10,747 nucleotides of DNA from Nephromyces sp. MM_2019 (lineage: Eukaryota > Apicomplexa > Aconoidasida > Nephromycida): assembly GCA_015657535.1 (NCBI GenBank), contig JADHZB010001311.1:2547-13293 (forward strand). The letters run 5' to 3'. Below, piece by piece: positions 1 to 7,160 of the stretch. The translations under genes and the position numbers were made by a program. Positions within the stretch are counted from its first letter, which is position 1. Every line of letters begins with the position of its first letter. The notes under the pieces were generated by a model. That model ran no database searches. It was given only the letters and a program-made list of their open reading frames with translations, and was not told the origin of the DNA.

Positions 1-77
1 GAAACCAAACAAATGCACACACACATAACACGGACACACAACAAGGTACACGCATATAACACGGATATGGAATAACG

Positions 78-97
78 CACACACACACACACACACA
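78..97. repeat. (CA)10 microsatellite
   Basis: Ten uninterrupted CA dinucleotides lie in the intron that follows the last visible V-ATPase D exon, close to its donor at 120. In the sense direction this is a (TG)10 tract about 23 bases into the intron. Confidence 0.95.
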
Positions 98-120
98 TCT
101 TCCTGCACCACCCCAAAAAC

Positions 121-3100
121 CTGAAAAAATCTTCTCGCTCCATTTCATCGAGTTCTCTGAGTATGTAGTTAACACTTTCATTAATCCTAGGCAACACGAC
201 CTAAAGGGAAATGATGCAAACATGCTAGCAGCACAAAAAAAACAAGCACAAGCCGCATAACCCACTAAACACACACACATACACAAAGCATCTTTAGAGG
301 CAGAAGCGCCACTTTAACTGATGCAAATTTCACAGGAAAAAAAGCTAAAAAAAGCTGTGAAAACGTCAAATAGTTGACTGAAGAAGAGGGGAGACATTGG
401 CTGCTATAATAGTGTACGTACACTCGCGCAAACTATACTAACTAACATTGTTTAAAGCGTTAACCCTACGGTTCGTCATCTTAATCTCCTCATCCAAAGT
501 AAAGAAGGAAGTCTGAAGGGAAAATAGAGGATTCTACACTTCATAGCAAATGAGCTAGCTGGTGAATCTTTGGAAGATTTCAGGTAGTCAAATTTTGTTT
601 ATGCGTATGCTTGTTTGTGTGTGTGTGTGTTTGTGACTTCGTCTTTATGTGCGCATGACTTAGTGTGCGTGTGTGATTTTGTGTGTGTGCGACCCATCGT
701 GTGTGCGTGACCCGGTGTGTTCGTGCGTATGTGTACATAAGCATTTGCGCATATAGTCGTGCACCTGCTAGTGCAGATGCATGTGTATGCATAGATGCGT
801 GCGTGGGCTACAGAAAGAAGCATCATTTCAGCGATAAAACCTACAATTTGCTACACAGACGAAGCTAAAATAAGAGAATAAGAGTAAATTTTGAAGAAGA
901 AACCGAAGCACACACACAAAATGATATATATGCGGGCTATTGAAACAAATAAGCAGTGTACGTACACTCCATAAAAAGACCTACAGGTATTGATGAACTA
1001 AAGCCACAAATACACACAAAGCTACAGCCTTTACCGTCAAACAGATGCTCTCAAAAAGTCTCTAAAAGCACCATTTAAACTCATATCTCACTGTATATAC
1101 ACTCAGATACACACACACAAAATCACACACGCACACTGCTTTAACCTGTAATGAAGCTAGCTTTATCATCGCACTCAAAGCCTTTTGAAAGCTTTCTCTG
1201 GCAGTGATAATAACCTGTCCGCCAGAACCAACTCCGATGTTTCCCATAACTGAAGATGAATAGGGCATAAAAGCAGCAAAGGCTGGTAAGCCGAAGTGCA
1301 CACACACACCAATACACTCACCAGCATACTAGTAAACACATCAACTCACCAACACATAGAGTAACACACACACTGACATGCTAGCACACACTTACACACA
1401 TTCACACATTCACAAATTAACACACAGACATACACATACACACTAACAAAACCTAAAGCCACTTAACACACATACACGCACACACACACCGTCTACGGAA
1501 GGATCCATTTGTATACTAAAGATGGGCAGCCTGACACCCGCAACATTCTCTGTCGAAACATCCAGCATAACAGCTGGTCGACGGATTGATTCCTCCACAG
1601 TGTCGCTGAAGTTTCCGGCTGCCCAATAGGCCTTAGCTAAGGCGAAGAAGGCTTCCTTCAAGTCTGCCATAACCGAGCGTTTAGCCTAACACACACGGAG
1701 AAAATGGCGTGCGCATAAGCTTGAAGTGTGCGTGTAGGTACACCCAGCGACTAGTACGCTGAAAATCAATTTATGCCAATATTTATGACTCATGCTAAGG
1801 TGTGCATGCTCGGTTGGGAGATGTGTGTGTGTGCATACGAGTGTGTGTCAACTCATTTGGGAGGCTTTGTGTGCGTTCAAATTGATATAGTGGGTGTTTG
1901 TTCTGAAGGTGTATGTCGATATTGATATAGTGTATGTGTGTTTGCTTATTTGGAGGGGGTTTTTGTATGGCAATTGGCCCAGTGGGTGTGCGCTTACTCA
2001 CTAGATTTGGTGTGTGTGCTCGTATTTAAGGAGTGTGCCCATATGAAGGGGTTGTGTGTGCTCCTCAGTCCATGTGTGCAGATGGGCACCCTTATATATT
2101 TGCCTATCGCTGTATATTTTCCCCTTAGAATATACATGTGTGTGCGTACGTACATCGATGTATACACGCACACATATTCGTCTATGTGTGTGTAACTTGA
2201 GATGCTATCAGGATGTCTGTGTCAAATTGCTTTGTGTGCAGCAGTGAGAAGCTCCGCCTTTTACATTTACTGCAGGAGCTTTTTACGAGAAGCAGAAGAA
2301 GAATAAGAAGAATTAGAAGAAATTGCAGAAAGTGTGTGCTACTGTATGCATGAAGAAGTATGACACACACACCTGTAATGTACGCACACTAAATACTGAA
2401 GCCTATCAATACGCCAGAATAAAGGAAAAAGCTTCAAAGAGTTCAGTGCAGGCAAAGCTACGAACTAACAGTCTCCCTCTAGACTGAGGCTAGGATATTA
2501 GTGTAAATGAGGGTATCGTTGGCAAAGGATTCTGCAGCAACTCACACACAAGCATACGCATGCCACACACACGCTGGGGGGGCACACACACCAGGGAGTG
2601 CATATTAAGGGCACAAACTAGGGACACGCACACACTAGGGACACGCACACACTAGGGGCACAAAAAAGCACCATACGTGACCACCACACACACGCATCCA
2701 CTACAAGCACCAAACATATTCTCAGGCAGATTCTTCGCAAATTTTAGCTCATACACGCAACTAAACTTTGCCGTCTATATCTCTCACACACACACACACT
2801 TCATTGATACTCACTATAATCACTTCGTGTAGAATCCCACGAAAACGAGCAGATAGAGCATCACTCTTCTTCTTCAAAAGAGTATATCCTTGCTGAGCTC
2901 CTTTCTTCCTCATCTTCATGTGGTGCAAATTCCTGCAGTTTATAGTAGAAAGTAGAAGACTTTTGTCTTCATACGCTGTGAAAGTATCAAACACAGTATC
3001 AAGAAGAAAAAACACTGAAAACAGGGTATTATATGCACACACATACAAGAAGCTTGTACTCAGTAAAGTTGAGATATTGCATACACATACAAACACACAA

Positions 3101-3268
3101 GAAGCTTGTGCTTGATACTGTTAAGATATTGCACACACATACAAACACACATACACACACACAGACATGCAAACACGGACGCACACACACACATACAGTC
3201 AATATAGTGGCTACAAAGCAAATTGCTTACATCCTACTGGGGACTGGTCTTGCCTCGTTACTTGCCAT
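121..3268 (-). CDS. V-type H+-ATPase subunit D, six exons, 3' partial
   Basis: This is subunit D of the V1 sector, the central rotor stalk that couples ATP hydrolysis by the A3B3 head to proton pumping across endomembranes. Exons in transcript order are 3268-3231, 2932-2815, 1685-1490, 1249-1146, 512-447 and 200-121. All five joins keep frame, and every intron is GT...AG (acceptors CTGCAG, TGTTAG, CTTCAG, CTTCAG, CTTTAG). The spliced product is 200 residues plus two bases, against about 247 for animal subunit D as I recall it, so the C-terminal helix lies beyond the left edge. Family landmarks seen: PSRM (res 10-13), KKGAQQGYTLLKKKSDAL (22-39), FRGIL, ENVAGVRLPIF (98-108), GVGSGGQ, IKLASLQTSF, KMTNRRVNAL, LPRI, ELDEMERED. 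The long coiled-coil hairpin is implied by this alignment. The start is the first in-frame ATG. The sixth donor (AG|GTTTTT) and the fourth acceptor are the least certain; an upstream acceptor at about 1280 would add 12 residues that the family lacks. Confidence 0.93.
411..424. repeat. 14-bp perfect palindrome AGTGTACGTACACT, copy 1
   Basis: The sequence equals its own reverse complement and lies in V-ATPase D intron 5, about 23 bases inside the donor at 446. An identical copy, sharing one further 3' base, occurs at 955-968 in intron 4. Confidence 0.9.
513..1145 (-). other. V-ATPase D intron 4, containing both TG and CA blocks
   Basis: The intron is 633 bp, donor CAG|GTTAAA and acceptor CCCTTCAG. 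Read in the sense direction it is TG-rich near the donor (plus-strand CA tracts at 908-920, 1011-1018 and 1108-1136), then CA-rich near the acceptor (plus-strand TG tracts at 611-730). It also carries the palindrome AGTGTACGTACACT at 955-968. Plus-strand 580-868 gives open frames only through repeat codons. Confidence 0.85.
955..968. repeat. 14-bp perfect palindrome AGTGTACGTACACT, copy 2
   Basis: This is the second exact copy of the palindrome, in V-ATPase D intron 4. Outside the shared 15 bases the flanks of the two copies do not match, so it is not part of a longer duplication. Confidence 0.9.
2136..2177. repeat. nested inverted repeat around TACATCGATGTA
   Basis: The arms ATGTGTGTGCGT (2136-2147) and ACGCACACATAT (2166-2177) are complementary at 11 of 12 positions. 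They enclose the perfect 12-bp palindrome TACATCGATGTA (2151-2162) with three unpaired bases on each side. It lies in V-ATPase D intron 2. Confidence 0.7.
2617..2661. repeat. 17-bp tandem repeat, about 2.6 copies
   Basis: ACTAGGGACACGCACAC occurs at 2617-2633 and 2634-2650, followed by a partial copy ACTAGGGGCAC. A looser copy (CCAGGGAGTGC) precedes it at 2591. It lies in V-ATPase D intron 2. Confidence 0.85.
3041..3150. repeat. 52-bp degenerate tandem duplication
   Basis: AAGAAGCTTGT starts at 3047 and again at 3099. Each copy is followed by a variable 20-base segment, then AGATATTGC and a CACATACAAACAC run. The pair lies in V-ATPase D intron 1. The plus-strand open frame across it (His/Thr repeats) is a by-product. 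Confidence 0.8.
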
Positions 3269-3280
3269 CTTTGAGAGCGG

Positions 3281-3536
3281 CTGTAAACAGTGAGTGATGC
3301 TCTTCGGTTCACATACAGACGTATTAATACAGTGCAATTTCATACACACGCGTATTCATACAGTAAGACTTCGCACACACATCTACACAGGGTGCAATTT
3401 CCACACAGATATTAATACAGTGCGATTTTGCACACACAACTTCAGAGTGCAATCTCACACACGTATTCATACAGTGGAATTGCACATACCCACACACACC
3501 AGCATATAGACCCCACCCCCACACACACACACATAC
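3281..3536 (-). other. candidate 5' UTR intron of the V-ATPase D gene
   Basis: On the minus strand, CTTGAG|GTATGTGTGT at 3537/3536 is a good donor and TGTTTACAG ending at 3281 is a good acceptor. The acceptor lies 12 bases before the start ATG. The 256-bp interval matches the gene's short coding introns in size and is TG-rich in the sense direction like them. Read through the join, the upstream exon has no in-frame ATG before a stop, so it would be untranslated. This is inferred from signals only. Confidence 0.35.
3311..3490. repeat. degenerate minisatellite of about 29 bp, six units
   Basis: Units follow the pattern CACACACGTATTCATACAG followed by TGCAATTTC. The ACAG landmark recurs at about 3329, 3360, 3387, 3417, 3442 and 3471, a spacing of 25-31 bp. 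Some units have ATTAATACAG, others ATTCATACAG. The array lies just upstream of the V-ATPase D start codon, within its candidate 5' UTR intron. Confidence 0.75.
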
Positions 3537-3537
3537 C

Positions 3538-3773
3538 TCAAGATAGTATACTCTAAAAACCCCAAAAAACTGAAGGTTCACCGCCTGCGGACTCTTCTAC
3601 CTCCCGATACACACAATACCCTCCTTCAGCATAATACGCTTTTGAAGAAGAGGAAACTCGCAAATTCTATTAAATTCCTAGTTTTGCCTTCAATATTCGC
3701 TGATTACTAGTAAAAATGTAAAGTTCACTGAAGACGAGAGATTTTTCTGAAATCTTCAGAAGTTAGCATTGCG
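3538..3773. promoter_or_regulatory. possible divergent promoter region
   Basis: This roughly 236-bp interval lies between the minus-strand V-ATPase D gene, including its candidate 5' UTR exon, and the plus-strand exon that starts at 3774. It is mostly free of the CA/TG tracts that surround it. No TATA-like or other defined promoter motif is evident. Short open frames exist on both strands but have no supported splicing. The promoter role is inferred only from the head-to-head arrangement. Confidence 0.3.
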
Positions 3774-3878
3774 ATGAGTGCTGAGGTGACGAAGTTGAGG
3801 CTTTACGGAGTATCGAAGAAATCGGGAAATCTTCACTTGATTAATGAACTTGTTTCAGCGAAGAAAATAAACACACTG
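3774..3878 (+). CDS. candidate first exon of an unidentified plus-strand gene
   Basis: An ATG opens a 35-codon stretch (MSAEVTKLRLYGVSKKSG..., ending KKINTL) with balanced, protein-like composition. It stops being protein-like exactly at CTG|GTATGC, a reasonable donor in phase 0, after which the sequence turns into CA-rich repeat. The peptide is basic and probably folded (alternating hydrophobic and charged residues), with no signal peptide or membrane segment. I do not recognise the family. It is head-to-head with the V-ATPase D gene. A CTTCAG about 20 bases upstream of the ATG could be an acceptor, so the ATG might follow a 5' UTR intron. The partner exons are unknown. The best downstream candidate is 5882-6019, which begins in the compatible phase. 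Confidence 0.45.
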
Positions 3879-4770
3879 GTATGCATATGCTCACACACTC
3901 ATCAGGGGCGGTGGGGGATGCACACACACGAGGAGAGTAAAGACTTAAACATACACTGGGGAGGAAAACACACACGCATACACACACGGGAGTGAGGATC
4001 ACACAGACAGGCAACTAGGGAGGAACACACACCACACACACAACAAGCGAGGAACACGCGCACAAACATCAGTAGAAGCAACGACAGACACACGTAGGTT
4101 GCAATATGCATGCACACGGGATGGGAGGATAGACACACAAGATAAAACACACACAAAAGTGGAAACTAACTCACACACGGGAATAAGCCAAATATAATAC
4201 ACAGGCAACAGTAGAAGCTAGTACACATACATATAAAAGTGGAAGGTAACACATGCATGGCACACAACAGAGGCAGCCAAACCAATGTTGCACACACAAG
4301 CACACACACAGCGGACCAGCCAGAGAATCACAGGGTGACCGGCTCGAGAGCATGCAATGTTCTATGTGTGTGTAAGCTGCAGCTCGTCGACGAGTGATAA
4401 GGAAAACACACACACCATAGTGTGTCCTACTGGTTAAACTGGTTGCACATTTTGTCACAATATTCTCTTTGTGTGCTCTTTATGCCTGTGTGCGTCTAGG
4501 TGTATGTATTTACTCTTTCGTTGCTTCTATGTATGTCTGCTCTTACTCCGTGTGTGTGCGTGTCTGCTTTTCCTCTTGTGTTCGTGCGTACCCTTCCTGC
4601 ATATGTTTGTGTGTAGTGTGTGTGTGCACCACCTCTATATGCTAGCCATGCGTGTGTACCACCTATGTGTGTGCGTAGCACCTCCGGGTACCACCTTTGT
4701 GTGTGCGTTCATCAGTACTTCCCGCAGCGTGGGTGTATATACACTCAACTCCTCACTTGAAGAACCCAAA
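3879..4770 (+). other. CA-rich then TG-rich region, probable intron, no gene supported
   Basis: Starting at a candidate donor, the plus strand is CA-rich with GGGAGGA/GAGGAA interruptions to about 4320, then TG-rich from 4360 to about 4735. Long open frames on both strands (for example 4471-4863 plus) encode Cys/Val/Leu strings dictated by TG repeats, so I do not accept them as proteins. The CA-then-TG order mirrors the two long V-ATPase D introns. Confidence 0.5.
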
Positions 4771-5160
4771 AAGGACACTCACAAAATCCACAGTGTCTTC
4801 AGTTTTTCACCATCTTCAAGCCTTGCGCAAATTCCTCATGTTCCACTGTATTTTGTCGATTAAATCGTTAATTTTCGCTGTTTTTTCTTCCAATTTCCTC
4901 GTAAAATCATGAAATCTCAATTTTTAGTGAAAATGATGGCAAAAACGGTTCATTTTTCGAGGTTTTTTGCATTTAAGTCCTAAAAATTAGCCGAAATTAA
5001 AGGAAGAAACAGAAACGTCGAAAAAGGAAGAAATTTCTTCTAATTTTCGCTTTTTATTATGATTTTTACGAATATTTTTATGTCTCTTCCTCTAATGGCG
5101 ATTTCTACAACAAAATCATTGTCTTCAACGTAAGGATCCGATAGTAAGTTATTAAGGTGA
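4770..5160. other. AT-rich block without TG/CA tracts
   Basis: About 390 bp sharply differ from both flanks, with T-runs, A-runs and repeated TAATTTTCGCT (4869 and 5041), plus GAAGAAATTTCTTC at 5027-5040. A frame open from about 5000 ends at TTCAAC|GTAAGG (5130/5131), a consensus-like donor, but no convincing acceptor precedes it. I cannot assign a gene. It could be a promoter, a UTR, an intron insert, or hold an unrecognised exon. Confidence 0.4.
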
Positions 5161-5329
5161 TTAGCTTGTCTTTCCTGTGTGTTTGAGGGATTAGAAAGTG
5201 GAAGAAAGAAGAAGAAGAAGAATAAAATGGAGATTGAATCTTATAGAGCATCTTTTTTTTGCCTTATTCTAATCTTTGTAGAAGGAATTTTGATGATTTG
5301 CTTTAAGTGATGAGAAATTGCGGGATATG

Positions 5330-5590
5330 TGTGTGTAGGAATTGTGTGGGTGTATTGGGATTGTGTGTGTTCCATCTAGGCATTCTTGAGGATGCCTGTG
5401 TGTGTGTGTTTCGGGATTGTGTGTGTTCCATCTAGGCATTCTTGAGGATGCCTGTGTGTGTGTGTTTCGGGATTGTGTTTGTTCCATCTAGGTATTCTTG
5501 AGGATGCCTGTGTGTCTGTGTACCGGGATTGTGTGTGTGTATTGGGATTGTGTTTGTTCCATCTAGGTATTCTTGAGGATGCTGGTGTGT
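5330..5590. repeat. 56-bp minisatellite, four units, last spacing 75 bp
   Basis: The core TTCCATCTAGGCATTCTTGA (continuing GGATGC) starts at 5370, 5426, 5482 and 5557. Cores are joined by TG tracts and GGGATTGTGT. The first three units are 56 bp apart. The last interval carries about 19 extra bases from an internal duplication of GGGATTGTGTGTGTGTATT. Units 1-2 have GGCATT and units 3-4 have GGTATT, so the array grew by local duplication. It is not in a validated exon. Confidence 0.92.
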
Positions 5591-5881
5591 GTGAGTGGCT
5601 TACTTCACTGGAGCCTGTTGAAAGTTCCCTCCTAATCGCTTACAATGTGTAGCAAAATAACGTCTTTCTAATATGATTTCTGAAATACTCGATGACAAGC
5701 TAGATTTTCTGCTTTTGAGGGAGTAATTTCCTCATTTAACTTTGCCTGCAAACGGGGTCGCACACACAGACTCACATACACACTTGAATCCAATATTACT
5801 GTATTAATCCACAAATTGTTGTGCTCATATACTAATGGGTGCCCTCAACTTCACACACACACTTTTCCCCCCTATTCACAG

Positions 5882-6019
5882 GCTACCACCTCCTGCTTCA
5901 AGTTACCATATGATTTCCTAGGCCGTAATGGATTCCTTTTCATTGGCAACTCGCGATCAGCTCTCACTAATGACGATGATGAGGAGGTGGCCTACAACTC
6001 AGGAAGCTCAATGCAGTAG
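5882..6019 (+). CDS. candidate terminal or internal exon of an unidentified gene
   Basis: This follows a textbook acceptor (pyrimidine tract CTTTTCCCCCCTATTCACAG). The phase-0 frame encodes 45 residues, including KLPYDFLGRNGFLFIGNSRS, then an acidic stretch (NDDDEEVAYNSGSSMQ), then TAG. Composition is clearly unlike the CA/TG-encoded His/Thr/Cys/Val strings around it, so I consider it coding. It may be the last exon. However, TCAATGCA|GTAGGT could also act as a donor, which would make it internal. I do not recognise the domain; FLFIGNS suggests a beta-strand. It joins in frame with the exon ending at 3878, but about 2 kb lie between them and other exons may be missed. Confidence 0.45.
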   Translation, partial: ATTSCFKLPYDFLGRNGFLFIGNSRSALTNDDDEEVAYNSGSSMQ

Positions 6020-7025
6020 GTTTGTATGCTGTGAGGGAGGCGTATCACAAAGACACACCTAGATGGCTTATATCTTTCACTATGAAGCCCCATATCCACA
6101 AGATGAAGATGATGTGTGCTTAGAAGCGAAGTCTGCACTAGAACTTTGGTATCTCATTGCCTCCAGTATTGTGTGTGTGTGAGGTGGTAGCTATCGAGTT
6201 ACGACTCATCTTTGTAGCTTGTGAGACAGAGGTATTGGAGATTATGTGTTTGAGGCATTGCTTTGACGCTAAGCGTATTTTCCTGGCTTATGGGACACAA
6301 AGGTATCTCCAATCTCTTCTGTGTGCGTGAGTTTGTGGGGCTAGCATTTTTTGCTTTATGAGACTACTGATGCTGTGAAGAGATTTATCAATATCTTACT
6401 TGGGATGCATACAGCTGCAGCTAGCTGAAGCCTCCTATATCGAGTAGAAAGTTGTGAAAACCTCCTTGAAATTCCATGGGTGTAAGAAGATCTTAGGACT
6501 TCACAAAGGTTTATTTCTCGGCATTTTGGAACTTGCACATGCTAGGTTTATACACTATCTAATTTCATGCTTGGGAGGGCAGCTGCTCACACGCACCCGT
6601 CCATCAGAAGCTCTTTAACCATATGCTTTGTTATGATTTAGGAAGCTTCGGCGCATGCACACACACACACACACAAGGATGAAAACGGCTTTATTCTATA
6701 TATATGGCGCTAAGATCTGTACTTTATTAGGTACTAGCTTTCAGTGTTGACCTACACAAAAGATGTAGTTTTCAAGCTAGCCGAGGCAAGGACTATTATT
6801 GGGCACGCACACACGCGCCCCCTCCCACACTTGAGCATCTCAGACACATTAAGGCTCTCTAATCCCCACGGCCTCACCCGAACACATGAAAGCCCGGCTT
6901 TCCAGCACTTCAAATCATAGCACAACGAAGCTCTAAGGCAATACACACACGCTCCTAACCTGCTAAATATCCCCCACAAACATTCAAAAACTGAAACACG
7001 TCCACACTTACCCTCAGACATACAG
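6020..7025. other. no supported gene; degenerate repeats and mixed low complexity
   Basis: After the stop at 6019 there is a non-repetitive stretch with short open frames: an ATG frame at 6064-6183, a 22-codon plus-strand frame at about 6347-6412, and a minus-strand frame at 6356-6538. I find no spliced gene model. Degenerate repeats of about 70 bp fill 6145-6360 and a (CA)9 run lies at 6658-6675. The 3' end of the upstream gene and the promoter and 5' UTR of the gene at 7161 are presumably here. Confidence 0.4.
6658..6675. repeat. (CA)9 microsatellite
   Basis: Nine uninterrupted CA dinucleotides, intergenic or in a 5' UTR or intron, about 500 bp before the large plus-strand coding exon. Confidence 0.95.
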
Positions 7026-7117
7026 ATGGTTTCACACAGATACCTTGACGTAGCATCACCTCCCACTAGCACATCACAACCCCCCCAAGCCACATCACAA
7101 CCCCCTACCAGCTCCAT

Positions 7118-7157
7118 AAACCGCCACCCCCTCTCCCCCCCCCACCTCCCCCCACCA
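7118..7157. other. C-rich tract immediately before the start codon
   Basis: Runs of 5-10 C separated by A, T or AG end three bases before ATG 7161. The minus (template) strand is correspondingly G-rich, with four or more G-runs. If the ATG at 7026 is used, it encodes a His/Pro/Ser stretch; if not, it is the proximal 5' UTR. Confidence 0.7.
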
Positions 7158-7160
7158 AAG

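Larger units (their letters stand above)
1686..2814 (-). other. V-ATPase D intron 2, the longest intron, with TG and CA blocks
   Basis: The intron is 1129 bp, donor ATA|GTGAGT and acceptor TGTTAG. In the sense direction a TG-rich part (plus-strand CA at 2360-2800) is followed by a CA-rich part (plus-strand TG at 1800-2240), then the acceptor. It includes a nested inverted repeat at 2136-2177 and 17-bp tandem repeats at 2617-2661. No exon is supported inside it. A GAA/AGA-rich stretch at 2285-2330 reads as Leu-rich on the minus strand and looks like low complexity. Confidence 0.85.

Noticed and set aside
580..868. Overlapping frames on both strands of 60-76 codons (His/Thr or Val/Cys repeats)
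   Set aside because: They lie inside V-ATPase D intron 4 and are translations of TG/CA repeat.
3554..3660. Protein-like short frames on both strands (minus SSSSKAYYAEGGYCVYRE; plus TEGSPPADSSTSRYTQYPPSA)
   Set aside because: Both are under 40 codons and stop soon. Neither joins in frame to the V-ATPase D start; a 5' UTR exon is a simpler reading.
4471..4863. 130-codon plus-strand open frame rich in Cys, Val and Leu
   Set aside because: Its composition is what TG-rich DNA gives in any frame, with no conserved-looking segment. The same occurs on the minus strand at 3902-4458.
6356..6538. 60-codon minus-strand frame (begins at GTG; SRRFSQLSTRYRRLQLAAAV)
   Set aside because: It has no ATG at the frame start, no splice sites that extend it, and overlaps the degenerate repeat.
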